This document shows positions 26,200 through 34,677 of a stretch of 64,000 bases of DNA, in pieces (the first letter of the stretch is position 1; each line of letters opens with the position of its first letter). A program made the translations under genes and the position numbers. The DNA is from Scatomorpha sp040765295. Lineage in GTDB: Bacteria; Bacillota; Clostridia; Oscillospirales; Oscillospiraceae. The stretch is from assembly GCA_040765295.1 (NCBI GenBank), contig JAXGSB010000001.1:1302001-1366000 (forward strand), written 5' to 3'. The notes beneath the pieces were generated by a model. The model did no database searches. It was not told the origin of the DNA and saw only the letters and a list, made by a program, of their open reading frames with translations.

Positions 26200-26262
26200 C
26201 CGCATTGAAAAGGTTTTAAGCATTTGCACCTTTAAAGCGAGTCTCTGGAGAGAGGTTAGAAA
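26200..26262 (+). ncRNA. Possible ribosomal L21 leader
   Basis: The predicted transcript begins at about 26199 and has about 64 bases before rplU. AAAGGT (26209-26214) can pair with ACCTTT (26228-26233) around TTTAAGCATTTGC. L21 leader RNAs are known before rplU in Firmicutes; I could not match the consensus in detail. Confidence 0.35.
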
Positions 26263-26574
26263 GTGAAAAACGTTATTTTTGAAACCGGCGGTAAACAGTA
26301 CCGCGCAAGCGAGGGAGAGATTCTTTTTATTGAAAAGCTCGATCTCCAAAACGGGGAGACAGTGAAGTTCGATAAGGTCTTGGCCCTCATCGATGATGAA
26401 GATTCTAAGTTCGGCGCTCCCTATCTTGAGGGTGTCTCGGTCACTGCCAATATCATTAAGACGGGCAAGGGCAAGAAAATAAGAGTCTTCAAAAAGAAAC
26501 CCAAGAAGGGCTATGAGAGAACTCAGGGACACAGACAGCCCTATACAAAGATTCAGATCGAGTCTATCTCGTAA
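26263..26574 (+). CDS. rplU: 50S ribosomal protein L21
   Basis: 103 residues from a GTG start. FETGGKQYRASEGEILFIEK at the N-terminus and the basic C-terminal FKKKPKKGYERTQGHRQPYT are diagnostic. Component of the large ribosomal subunit, binding 23S rRNA. First gene of rplU-rpmA-lipoprotein-obg. Unlike most Firmicutes, no prp (ysxB) cysteine-protease gene separates it from rpmA. Confidence 0.97.
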   Translation: MKNVIFETGGKQYRASEGEILFIEKLDLQNGETVKFDKVLALIDDEDSKFGAPYLEGVSVTANIIKTGKGKKIRVFKKKPKKGYERTQGHRQPYTKIQIESIS

Positions 26575-26611
26575 TCTGTTCCACAATATTTGACTGCGGA
26601 GGTGTATATAC

Positions 26612-26869
26612 ATGGCACATAAAAAGGGCGGCGGCTCAACAAAGAACGGCAGAGACAGCGGACCTAAGTATCTTGGCGTCAAGAGATCTGACGGGCAGTT
26701 CGTCTTGGCAGGAAACATCTTGGTCAGACAGCGTGGAACAAAGCTCCACCCCGGCGTAAACGTCGGCAGGGGCAAAGACGATACTCTGTTTGCCTTAATT
26801 GACGGCATTGTCAGCTTCGAGCGCAAGGATAAAAAGCGCAAGCAGGTTTCCGTTTACGCGGCTCAGTAG
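26612..26869 (+). CDS. rpmA: 50S ribosomal protein L27
   Basis: 85 residues. It starts MAHKKGGGSTKNGRDSGPKY, i.e. without the roughly nine-residue N-terminal extension that Prp protease removes in most Firmicutes. GSTKNGRDS and RGTKLHPGVNVGRGKDDTLF are the family signatures. The unprocessed short N-terminus fits the absence of prp from this locus. Confidence 0.97.
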   Translation: MAHKKGGGSTKNGRDSGPKYLGVKRSDGQFVLAGNILVRQRGTKLHPGVNVGRGKDDTLFALIDGIVSFERKDKKRKQVSVYAAQ

Positions 26870-26882
26870 GTTGAGAACATAG

Positions 26883-26910
26883 GGCGACGCAGATGCGTCG
26901 CCTTTTTTTT
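26883..26910 (+). terminator. Terminator after rpmA
   Basis: GGCGACGCA (26883-26891), two-base loop, TGCGTCGCC (26894-26902), then eight T. It may be only partial, since the lipoprotein and obg genes follow at once. Confidence 0.85.
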
Positions 26911-26925
26911 GAAAATTTAAAGGAT

Positions 26926-27621
26926 ATGAGAAAAAAAGCATTTTTAATATTATTGTTGCTTCTCTTTTTGTTGCCGCTCTCGGCCTGCGAAACGGCAATT
27001 TCCAAATCCGCACGGGAAAGCTCGGCTCCTGTTGAATCTGAGACAGGAGTTCTCGAGGAAAAGCACATAAGCGCCGAGGATTCTTTGAAGGAAGAGCTTG
27101 GCAGCGCAGAGGAGCCATTCGGCCTTCTTAGAGAGAACAAATATTATAATCTCCATCTGGGCTTTGTCTTCAGCCTGCCCGAGGGCTGGAGCTATTCGGA
27201 AAGCGCAGCGTTTAAAGAGGGCCTGATGGAGGCCGCCGGAGATAAAGGGCGCGGATATATAGAGAAAAACCTGAATTACGAGATGATTGCTCAAAGCGAT
27301 GACGGCTCGAGATCGATTATTTTGCTCATCGAGGACATGCGCGAGAGCGACAAGAGCTCGTATATAAGTGAAAAGATATATCAAAAACAAGTTCTGAATG
27401 ATTTAAGGGGTTTTGATTCGGGCTATCAAAAGCTAAGCACAGGCAGTTTAAGTATCGGAGCATACAAGTACACGGCTCTTTATATGAAGGCTCCCGAAGA
27501 CGGTGTTTTTGAATCTTATTTCTCGCTGAGATACGGAAATTATATGGTTAACATAATATGTAAGGACAAGGTTGAGAAGGCCGGATACGTCCTCTTGGAG
27601 CATTTTGAGGAGTTTGAATAA
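26926..27621 (+). CDS. Predicted lipoprotein, unknown function
   Basis: 231 residues from the ATG at 26926 (AAAGGA upstream); an in-frame ATG at 26893 lies inside the terminator hairpin and is unlikely. The signal peptide ends LPLSAC, a lipobox, so the protein is membrane-tethered outside. A charged linker (about 24-65) leads to a globular domain that starts YYNLHLGFVFSLPEGWSY. The LPEGW feature recalls PsbP-like or DUF1795-like folds and also occurs in the lipoprotein at 34039. The gene's stop overlaps the obg start by one base, so the two are co-translated; why a lipoprotein sits with a ribosome-assembly GTPase is unknown. Confidence 0.75.
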   Translation: MRKKAFLILLLLLFLLPLSACETAISKSARESSAPVESETGVLEEKHISAEDSLKEELGSAEEPFGLLRENKYYNLHLGFVFSLPEGWSYSESAAFKEGLMEAAGDKGRGYIEKNLNYEMIAQSDDGSRSIILLIEDMRESDKSSYISEKIYQKQVLNDLRGFDSGYQKLSTGSLSIGAYKYTALYMKAPEDGVFESYFSLRYGNYMVNIICKDKVEKAGYVLLEHFEEFE

Positions 27622-28904
27622 TGGCAAACCAGTTTGTGGACATAGCCGAAATATATGTGAAAGCCGGTGACGGCGGAAACGGCGCCGTTTCTTTCAGGCG
27701 CGAAAAATTCGTGGCTGCCGGAGGTCCCGACGGCGGGAACGGCGGCAAGGGCGGCGATGTCGTCTTTGTGGCTGACGACCGTCTCTCTACCCTGCTCAAC
27801 TTCAAGTTTAAAAGAAAATTCGTCGCCGAAAACGGCATGAACGGCGGCGGGAAAAAGTGCTACGGCAAGAGCGGAAAAGACCTTGTTATAAAACTGCCCA
27901 GAGCCGCAGTTATAAAAGACGCCGAAAGCGGGCTTGTGATTCACGATATGTCGGCATCCGAGAGTTTTGTGGCGGCCAGAGGCGGCAAGGGCGGGCTGGG
28001 CAACATGAATTTTGCAAGCTCTACAAGGCAGGTTCCGATGTTCGCGAAACCCGGCTTTAAGGGAGAGGAAACGAGGCTTTTAATTGAGCTCAGGCTGCTT
28101 GCCGATGTCGGCCTTGTGGGTTTTCCGAATGTGGGAAAATCAAGCCTGCTCGCATCGGTCACAAACGCAAAACCCAAGATTGCCAACTACAGCTTCACCA
28201 CCCTCTCCCCCAATCTCGGCTATGTGAGGATAGATGAGAACACCTCCTTTGTGCTTGCGGATATACCGGGTATTATAGAGGGCGCCTCGGAAGGCGTCGG
28301 CCTCGGCTTTGATTTTTTGAGACATATAGACCGAACGAGACTTCTTATCCACGTTGTCGATATTTCGGGCGCCGAGGGGCGGGACCCTATTGAAGATTTT
28401 GATGCCATTAATGAGGAGCTCGGCTTATACAGCCCGGAGCTCAAAGACAGACCGCAGCTTGTCGCCGCCAACAAGACAGATATATTAAACCCCGAAAGCG
28501 ACAATCTTGAACGTTTGAGAGCTCATGCCCGGAATAAGGGCCACGAGTTCTTTGAGATTTCGGCCGTCACCCAAAAGGGCACCGCGAAGCTGATGCGCAG
28601 AGCCGCCGAGATACTGGCCACTCTGCCGCCCCCTCAAATATATGAAGCGGAGTTTGTGAGGCCGGAGCCTGTGAGAGAAGGCCCTGAGGATGTTAGAATC
28701 GAGAAGGTTGACGACACCTGGATGCTCGAGGGCGAGTGGGTGGAAACACTTATTTTTACTGCCAGCCTTTCGGATCACGAAGGCAGAATGTATTTAGACC
28801 GCGTACTCAGGACCGCCGGCATCTATGACAGGCTCTATGAGATGGGCCTTGAGGACGGAGACTATATTTCTTTGGCCGGTTATGAATTTGAATATGTGTC
28901 TTAA
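27621..28904 (+). CDS. obg: GTPase Obg/CgtA
   Basis: 427 residues. The N-terminal Obg fold is Gly-rich (AGDGGNGAVSFRREKFV, PDGGNGGKGGD). The G domain shows GFPNVGKSSLL (G1), the switch region NYSFTTL, DIPGIIEGA (G3) and NKTD (G4). A C-terminal OCT domain follows from about residue 350. Acts in 50S assembly and stress responses. Starts at the last base of the lipoprotein stop codon. Confidence 0.97.
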   Translation: MANQFVDIAEIYVKAGDGGNGAVSFRREKFVAAGGPDGGNGGKGGDVVFVADDRLSTLLNFKFKRKFVAENGMNGGGKKCYGKSGKDLVIKLPRAAVIKDAESGLVIHDMSASESFVAARGGKGGLGNMNFASSTRQVPMFAKPGFKGEETRLLIELRLLADVGLVGFPNVGKSSLLASVTNAKPKIANYSFTTLSPNLGYVRIDENTSFVLADIPGIIEGASEGVGLGFDFLRHIDRTRLLIHVVDISGAEGRDPIEDFDAINEELGLYSPELKDRPQLVAANKTDILNPESDNLERLRAHARNKGHEFFEISAVTQKGTAKLMRRAAEILATLPPPQIYEAEFVRPEPVREGPEDVRIEKVDDTWMLEGEWVETLIFTASLSDHEGRMYLDRVLRTAGIYDRLYEMGLEDGDYISLAGYEFEYVS

Positions 28905-28951
28905 TATTTTTAGATAGCTGTCAGTTTATTCTTATAAAACGGAGGAAAATT

Positions 28952-29905
28952 ATGAAAATTGTTATGCTCGGTTCCGGAGCCGCAGGAAGCGTTTTTGCGG
29001 CATATCTCAGGCGCGGCGGCGCCGATGTCTGGCTGGTGGATAAATACAAGGCCCATATGGACAAGATTCGCGACGAGGGCCTCAGATTTTGCACACCCGA
29101 CGGTGAGGAAGTCCTCACAGGTTTTAAAACCTGCTCAAAGCTCTCGGAAGTGTGCGAAAACGTCGATATGATAATTATCATGGTAAAGGCAACTCAGACA
29201 GACGAGCTTTTGGCCGAGTCAAAAAACTGTATTTCCGACGACACTGTCCTTGTCTCGCTTCAAAACGGTCTCGGAAACGAGGATATCATGGCAAAGTATG
29301 TATCGAGAGACAGGATTTTATATGGCAGCGGACTTATAGGCACGGAGCTTAAGTGCCCCGGCGTTTGCGTGAGCAAGCCTGAGGAAGGAATTCAAATGCG
29401 CTTCGGCGCCTTGGAGAAGAGCCCGATGAGCGAGAGGGCCGGCAAGGCCTTGGAAGAGCTCTTCAACAAGGGCGGCTGCAATGCGAGCTTTGACGAAGAC
29501 GTAAGACCCTATGTGTGGAAAAAGGTCATAGCGAACTGCGGCTACAACGCCACCAGCGCTGTTTTGAGACTTAAGGTCGGCGAGGTTTTTGCCGATAAAA
29601 ACGGCAGAGAGATAGTGCTGAACATTTGGAAAGAGGGCGCCGAGGTGGCAAAGGCCGCCGGAGTGGGAGACCTTTGGCCCCTGCTCGAGGCCGAGGAAGA
29701 GAACATTGAAAAGAGCTTCGGCACTTACTACCCTTCCATGGCGCAGGATGCGGTTTTACATAAAAGGCCGACTGAAATTGAATTTTTAAACGGCGCAATT
29801 TCGCGCTACGGTAAAAAGCTGGGAGTAAAAACCCCCTATAACGATGTCCTCACCCTGCTTATAAGCTGCATTGAGGACAACTACGACAAGCAGTATTTTG
29901 CATAA
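28952..29905 (+). CDS. Ketopantoate reductase-family oxidoreductase
   Basis: 317 residues. N-terminal Rossmann motif GSGAAGSVFAAYLRRGGADV with Gly-rich loop, then SLQNGLGNEDIM (conserved Asn) and WKKVIANCGYNATSAV, the catalytic Lys and Asn region of the PanE/ApbA family. NADPH-dependent 2-oxoacid reductase; ketopantoate is the classical substrate, but no pantothenate gene is nearby, so the real substrate may differ. Gene follows obg by 47 bases. A close paralogue lies at 49112-50095; both end in NYDKQ. Confidence 0.82.
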   Translation: MKIVMLGSGAAGSVFAAYLRRGGADVWLVDKYKAHMDKIRDEGLRFCTPDGEEVLTGFKTCSKLSEVCENVDMIIIMVKATQTDELLAESKNCISDDTVLVSLQNGLGNEDIMAKYVSRDRILYGSGLIGTELKCPGVCVSKPEEGIQMRFGALEKSPMSERAGKALEELFNKGGCNASFDEDVRPYVWKKVIANCGYNATSAVLRLKVGEVFADKNGREIVLNIWKEGAEVAKAAGVGDLWPLLEAEEENIEKSFGTYYPSMAQDAVLHKRPTEIEFLNGAISRYGKKLGVKTPYNDVLTLLISCIEDNYDKQYFA

Positions 29906-29970
29906 ACCCGTTTGATTCATAATCCAACAACATTTTAAAGAAACTGACAGCTCACTGTGCTTTATTTTTT

Positions 29971-30029
29971 GTCAATCCCTCCGTCGCGGCTTCGCCGCTC
30001 CACCTCCCTTTACACAAAGGAGGCTTTGG
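29971..30029. repeat. REP-like palindromic element
   Basis: CCGTCGCGGCTTCGCCGCT followed by CCTCCCTTTACACAAAGGAGG: two adjoining hairpins of the kind seen at 15299-15957. The rest of 29906-30168 holds nothing I can assign. Confidence 0.6.
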
Positions 30030-30168
30030 TGCACGCTGTAGCCTGTTTTAAAGCATTGCACAAGGTGGGCATCGGCATGGTGCAAAGCTTTAACTGTTTC
30101 TTTTAGAAATCGGAAAGAAAATAAGAAAATGCTTTACGCCGCTCTTTTTCAGCTTTCGGTATTTTCTC

Positions 30169-30196
30169 TTGCGGTTTTATTTAAAAATGTTATAAT
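30169..30196 (+). promoter_or_regulatory. Promoter of tRNA-Ser
   Basis: TTGCGG (30169-30174), 16 bases, TATAAT (30191-30196), 15 bases before the tRNA. Confidence 0.7.
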
Positions 30197-30211
30197 ACAT
30201 AAGCTCGACTC

Positions 30212-30300
30212 GGAGAGGTGTCCGAGCGGTTTAAGGAGCCGGTCTTGAAAACCGGTGACACGGCAACGTGCCGTGGGTTCGAATCCCACCCTCTCCGCCA
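30212..30300 (+). tRNA. tRNA-Ser (UGA)
   Basis: Acceptor GGAGAGG (30212-30218) pairs with CCTCTCC (30290-30296); the CCA is encoded. Anticodon loop CTTGAAA in the stem CCGGT/ACCGG gives UGA. A long variable arm (ACGGCAACGTGCCGT region) is typical of tRNA-Ser; the T loop is GGTTCGAATCC. Confidence 0.95.
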
Positions 30301-30306
30301 AATTTT

Positions 30307-30348
30307 GTCCGAAAACCCGGAATAAAGCCGGATTTTCGGACATTTTTC
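30307..30348 (+). terminator. Terminator of tRNA-Ser
   Basis: TGTCCGAAAACCCGG pairs with CCGGATTTTCGGACA (one bulge), then TTTTTCTTTG. Confidence 0.8.
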
Positions 30349-30380
30349 TTTGTTTTTTGTACTTTTTTGAAAAATATAAG

Positions 30381-30410
30381 GCGTCCACCCCGTCTAGCGG
30401 GTGGGCGTTT
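30381..30410. terminator. Hairpin at the 3' end of the TrkA-C gene
   Basis: GCGTCCACCC pairs with GGGTGGGCGT (one G-U) around CGTCTAGC. T-rich sequence follows on both strands; it probably ends the minus-strand gene. Confidence 0.55.
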
Positions 30411-30416
30411 ATTTAT

Positions 30417-30839
30417 TCAATCGGAATTTACAAACTGCTCTTTTGCTTTAAAAGCATTGCATATTGCTTTATACTCACCAAACACCGTAAGTTTATCACC
30501 AATTTGAAATATTGTTTTCGCATCAGGTGCCTCTGCTTTTTTGCCGCGCCTTTCAACAAGCATTACCAAAATGTTCTTATCAGCTTTTAGCCCTGTATCC
30601 ATAAGGGGTGTGTCTCGCAGATCTTCAGGTACTTCTTTTATAGACACTTGGGCAATTGAATCACGCCCTATGTAATCCAACAGTAATACCGTATTAATGG
30701 ATGTCTGATGCAGAATCCTGCCTGCCAGCTTTTCAAATAAATGGTCTCCCCATGCACGAACTATTCGTATTCTAAGCAGAAGAAAAATAAGTAAAGTCAC
30801 TGACAACGGAATCAATATTCCCAAAACAAGGTTTTCCAT
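30417..30839 (-). pseudogene. TrkA-C domain membrane protein, C-terminal half (split by in-frame UAG)
   Basis: 140 codons. It begins with ATG directly after a TAG that is in the same frame as the upstream ORF, so the two ORFs are one reading frame with a single stop. The half contains one membrane helix (LGILIPLSVTLLIFLLL), then a cytosolic RCK_C/TrkA-C domain (SIAQVSIKEVPEDL, TIFQIGDKLTVFGE). In related membrane proteins of this type the two parts form one polypeptide of about 230-250 residues. It could still be made as a separate chain by reinitiation at the UAG-AUG junction. TAG serves as a normal stop elsewhere here (ackA, rpmA). Confidence 0.65.
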
Positions 30840-31133
30840 CTATGCCAATTTAAGTGATAGGAAAACATTAACAAAGGCAGAAACGATAGTTATGTTAAAA
30901 GCATAACCAAACAGCATCGTTACGCGTGCCATCCGGCGTCTTGGCTTAAAAGCCAAAATCATTTCACTCTCGCGCGTTGTGAACCCGCAGCCGGTCAAGA
31001 GCGACACAACTTGAAATCTTGCTTTATCATCGGGCAATCCCGTAAAACGAAACAGCATCGTAAATAATTCTGCAATAATCCAATATATAAGAATAATCAC
31101 CGTAAACAAAGCGAATGCCAAAAAAATATTCAT
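30840..31133 (-). pseudogene. TrkA-C domain membrane protein, N-terminal half (split by in-frame UAG)
   Basis: 97 codons from the ATG at 31131-31133 (AGAGGA nine bases upstream) to TAG at 30840-30842. Two membrane helices (NIFLAFALFTVIILIYWII and VTMLFGYAFNITIVSAFV) flank a conserved loop FQVVSLLTGCGFTTRESEMI. The combined protein with the next ORF resembles small TrkA-C-containing membrane proteins of Firmicutes, possibly involved in ion transport. Both halves keep well-formed sequence, so the stop is recent, a sequencing error, or tolerated. Confidence 0.65.
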
Positions 31134-31722
31134 ATAATGTTTTCCTCTAATATGTGGTTTTGTCAATTGAGAAGCCCGGCATCGGTAAAATCTGCCACGA
31201 ATTATGGTTCAAAAGCAATGTTAGCAATAAATCCGGATTTTCAGACAGCGATTGGGGCCACGGTTCGAGGAACGGGCGGTTTGCCGCCGAGGCTCGAGTG
31301 CGACTTTATTTAATTATATTATCAAAGCTAACTTTGCGTCAATACTTCCGCTTCAAAATTAGTATCGAAAAGCTCTCCGCTCAGGAATTAAGTTCGCATG
31401 CGAGCATTAACCGTTTTACATGGACTACTCGGCTCAATACTCAATATTGGCTGTGATAAATCCTACGCCTTTCAGCCATTGTTGGTTTGGCCTTCTACAA
31501 AGTCATAGCTCTGCACAGGATTTTCGGGCTTTTTTATGTTTATACATAGATGTAGATTTGTACGGCTCTGCTGCCCGTATTTGTATAAAAACTTTACATA
31601 ATATTTTGAAAAAGCAGCGGAAACATCTTGTGTTAAAAGCCGTTATCTATTATAATCACATTTACTCGCGAAAACATTATAAATAAATTTATACATGAAT
31701 TAATGTACGGAGGCGCACTATT
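31134..31722. other. Gene-free region with decayed sequence upstream of repeat gene D
   Basis: No complete gene. On the minus strand 31170-31260 reads like a short decayed coding piece (KSGFIANIAFEP, stop, FVADFTDAGLLN). The stretch AAATCCGGATTTTC at about 31232 repeats part of the tRNA-Ser terminator stem. A promoter lies at 31628-31656. I see nothing else. Confidence 0.4.
31628..31656 (+). promoter_or_regulatory. Promoter of repeat-protein gene D
   Basis: TTGTGT (31628-31633), 17 bases, TATAAT (31651-31656), 67 bases before the ATG. Confidence 0.55.
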
Positions 31723-33417
31723 ATGAAACAAAAAATAAAAAAAGCAGTTTCTGTCTTTGTAACTTTGCTTTTGCTTCTGCTGCTGCCCGTGCAGGCCTTT
31801 GCACAGGAATATGATTTAGCCAACGGCACAGTCTCGGTTACCGCAAAAAACAACGAACAGTATGTTTCGCAAGGCAGCATCATCGACGAGAAGCAGACAT
31901 CGGAGACGGTTATTACCGGAAGCTCTAACCCTAATACCATCGCAATTGAGGCGGAGGCCGGGCAGACCGCGAAAGTGACGCTTAGAGACGTGAACATCGA
32001 CTGCTCAGGTATATATGGCGCGGCGGCGCTTATCACGAGCGGAGACGGAGATGTGAATATAGAGCTCGACGGCAACAACATGCTGGCGAGCGGCACAGAT
32101 TGCGCCGGATTGAATAAGGAAAACACCGGTTCTCTGACTATTAGCGATGATGATAACAACGGCAGCCTCGAGGCCACAGGAGGCCGTTCCGGCGCGGGCA
32201 TCGGCGGAGGCTATAGTGGCGACGGCAACAATATAACGATTACCGGCGGTACGGTCACGGCCAACGGAGGCTCGTTTGGCGCGGGCATCGGCGGAGGCCA
32301 AAACGGCGACGGCAACAATATAACGATTACCGGCGGTACGGTCATGGCCAACGGAGGTAATATAGCTGCGGGCATCGGCGGCGGCCAAAACGGCGACGGC
32401 AACAATATAACGATTACAGGTGGAGAGGTCACGGCCAACGGAGGCAATACTGGCGCGGGCATCGGCGGAGGACGATATGGCGACGGCAGCAATATTGAGA
32501 TAAGCGGTGGTACGGTCACGGCCAACGGAGGCTTGGCTGGCGCAGGCATTGGCGGAGGCTATAGCGATTATAATGCCCCCGGGGGAGAAGGCAGCAATAT
32601 CACCATTAGCGGCGGAACGGTCACGGCAAACGGAGGCAACACAGGAGCGGGCATCGGCGGAGGCTATTATGGCGACGGCAGTAATATCAATATTACCGGC
32701 GGATTGGTTACGGGCACCGGCGGTGACGGCGGTGCGGCCATCGGCGGAGGCCAAAGCGGCGACGGTAACAATATCATTATAAATAGCGGCACGGTCACGG
32801 CAATCGGCGGCGATTGTGGCGCGGGCATCGGCGGAGGATCACAGGGTAATGGCAGCAATGTAACCGTGTCCGGCAACTCTCAAGTCAGAGTACAGGGCGG
32901 CAAATCGTATGGCTATAATGGCACCGGAGCCGGCATAGGCAACGGTGGATACAATGATGGTAATGGCAACCCGATAAACGGTGAGGATATAGTACCCGAC
33001 ACCCTTGAGTTGCTTGCGGATGGCTGGATTAAATACTATGCGCCTGGTGAAAATATGAATGGGAATGAGCCTGAGCCGAAGCCTTATAACGCTCCTGCCG
33101 ATTCGGCTTATAAAATCGGCGATAAAGTTGTTTTAAACGGCATCGAGTGGATTATCGTCGGAATAGACGGAGATTTTGTGGAGCTTGCTTCTGTTGATGC
33201 TTTCAGTGAGGAGCAGCTTAAGGACTTGGAAGCCCTTATAAAGACACTGCTGACGGAAGCCCAGCTTGAAAAACTTGTCGCGGATGAAACAACAGGCGAG
33301 CGCGTATTCCTCGCAGACGAAAATATTGCAAATGAATACTTCGGCGGGGAGAAGGGCCACATTATGATTCGCGCAAACATGAATATTCTGGATGTCTTCT
33401 CGGACAGCTATTATTAA
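31723..33417 (+). CDS. Secreted Gly-rich repeat protein D
   Basis: 564 residues, fourth member of the family at 8772-15298 but 16 kb away. Signal peptide ends QAFA-QE. The N-terminal region resembles protein C. Eight 29-residue units follow with NGDGNNITITGG-type sequence; the fifth has an extended loop (YSDYNAPGGEG). The shared C-terminal module runs from SAYKIGDKVVLNGIEWIIVG to IMIRANMNIL and is followed by a unique tail DVFSDSYY. It lies just upstream of a small lipoprotein gene (36-base gap), which may be co-transcribed. Function unknown. Confidence 0.85.
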   Translation: MKQKIKKAVSVFVTLLLLLLLPVQAFAQEYDLANGTVSVTAKNNEQYVSQGSIIDEKQTSETVITGSSNPNTIAIEAEAGQTAKVTLRDVNIDCSGIYGAAALITSGDGDVNIELDGNNMLASGTDCAGLNKENTGSLTISDDDNNGSLEATGGRSGAGIGGGYSGDGNNITITGGTVTANGGSFGAGIGGGQNGDGNNITITGGTVMANGGNIAAGIGGGQNGDGNNITITGGEVTANGGNTGAGIGGGRYGDGSNIEISGGTVTANGGLAGAGIGGGYSDYNAPGGEGSNITISGGTVTANGGNTGAGIGGGYYGDGSNINITGGLVTGTGGDGGAAIGGGQSGDGNNIIINSGTVTAIGGDCGAGIGGGSQGNGSNVTVSGNSQVRVQGGKSYGYNGTGAGIGNGGYNDGNGNPINGEDIVPDTLELLADGWIKYYAPGENMNGNEPEPKPYNAPADSAYKIGDKVVLNGIEWIIVGIDGDFVELASVDAFSEEQLKDLEALIKTLLTEAQLEKLVADETTGERVFLADENIANEYFGGEKGHIMIRANMNILDVFSDSYY

Positions 33418-33453
33418 TAAAGTATATACAGATAAGAGGAGGCAAATGCAGCA

Positions 33454-33906
33454 ATGAAAACTACAGGGAAACTCTTATTGATTATACTCTGCGCGGCAAT
33501 GCTTGCAGCCTGCACTGCGGAGGCAAAACCGCAGCCCAAGGAAGAGGCAGCAACTGAAAGCAAAGCGGCGGAGCAGCCCGCGGAAAAAGTTCTTGAGCCC
33601 GGAATCGATGGGCCCGAAGGCTGGCCCGAAGATGTTCCCACCCCTATGACAGGAGAATTTCTTTGGGGCGACTGGATGCCTGCAGAGCCCAGGTTTTATA
33701 CGGTAGATATCAGGTACACACAGGCGGAAATCGACGCCTATGCGGAAAGACTGCAGGACGCAGGCTTTGTTAAAATTGGCACCGATAAATACGAGAAAAT
33801 TTACGGCGATGCCGGTGTTTATGCAAACGAAAAGTGGGAAATTGTGCTTGGGGACGAGGGTGTAAACGGAGATTACACCTATATGAGTCTTTATCCGATA
33901 GAATAG
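33454..33906 (+). CDS. Small predicted lipoprotein
   Basis: 150 residues. Signal peptide with lipobox MLAAC; a Glu/Ala/Lys-rich linker of about 30 residues; then a compact domain (GWPEDVPTPMTGEFLWGDW to YTYMSLYPIE) containing YTQAEIDAYAERLQDAGF. I do not recognise the family. The ATG lies 16 bases downstream of GAGGAGG, which is long; an internal CAGCA may be spacer. Probably cotranscribed with repeat protein D, and a terminator follows at 33976. Confidence 0.7.
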   Translation: MKTTGKLLLIILCAAMLAACTAEAKPQPKEEAATESKAAEQPAEKVLEPGIDGPEGWPEDVPTPMTGEFLWGDWMPAEPRFYTVDIRYTQAEIDAYAERLQDAGFVKIGTDKYEKIYGDAGVYANEKWEIVLGDEGVNGDYTYMSLYPIE

Positions 33907-33975
33907 TCTATAAACAATAAGAGAAGAAAGTTTGGCATAAAGTTTTCGTTTAATCTTTTAAAAACAAATAGTTTA

Positions 33976-34020
33976 AAATCCCGATTAGGCTCAAAGGCCA
34001 AATCGGGATTTTTGTTTTTT
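33976..34020 (+). terminator. Terminator after the lipoprotein gene
   Basis: AAATCCCGATT pairs with AATCGGGATTT, followed by TTGTTTTTT. Convergent genes flank it. Confidence 0.8.
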
Positions 34021-34038
34021 CACAATTTTAGCTATGTG

Positions 34039-34677
34039 TTAATCTGTCGCATCAGAAATCCGCTTTGAATTAAAGCTTTCGATTATGGCGCGGACATCGG
34101 CGTCTTCCAGGGAAATCTGGCCGTTCTTCTGATTGTAGAACATTGCCACTTGATACTGTTCCTCTCCGTCTTCGGCAAAGAGATAGAGCATATCGGAGCC
34201 AAAAGCTTTTGCTGTATAGCCTTTGAATGTTTTGCCGCCAATCACGACGGGCTCTATATCTCTTGCTTCAGGGTCTTCATAGAAATCTTTCTCAACAAAG
34301 CCGATGGAGCTGCTTGGCGAGCCGTAGGTAAGTGTGAGCAGCGGCGCATCGAAGGCCTTTTGCGGATCATTCGTCCCCTTAACCACATTCACTTGGTTGT
34401 CCCGAATTACGTTGTCCATATACATGGGGTGGGCAAACCACCCTTCGGGGATAAGCACAGTGAATTTCCCCACTTCAAAAATTTGTCCGCTTACCGGAGA
34501 TATATCCGAAGGAATATTTGCCGGAGCGGTATTTTCCGGAGGGACATTTTCTGAGCTGACATCGCTTTTATCGCTGTTATCCTGAGCGCTGTCATTCGGC
34601 TTTTGTCCGCACGCTGTTAAGAAAATGCCGAGCAGTAAAAACAGCGAAAGGATTAAGATAAAACTTCTTCTTTTCAT
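34039..34677 (-). CDS. Predicted lipoprotein with PEGW-type domain
   Basis: 212 residues from the ATG at 34675-34677 behind AAGGAGG; the open frame runs 30 codons further upstream without a ribosome site. Signal peptide with lipobox FLTAC, an Asn/Ser/Pro-rich linker, then FEVGKFTVLIPEGWFAHPMY. The opening of this domain resembles the lipoprotein at 26926 (FSLPEGWSY), suggesting a shared fold. Function unknown; extracytoplasmic. Confidence 0.72.
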   Translation of the reverse strand: MKRRSFILILSLFLLLGIFLTACGQKPNDSAQDNSDKSDVSSENVPPENTAPANIPSDISPVSGQIFEVGKFTVLIPEGWFAHPMYMDNVIRDNQVNVVKGTNDPQKAFDAPLLTLTYGSPSSSIGFVEKDFYEDPEARDIEPVVIGGKTFKGYTAKAFGSDMLYLFAEDGEEQYQVAMFYNQKNGQISLEDADVRAIIESFNSKRISDATD

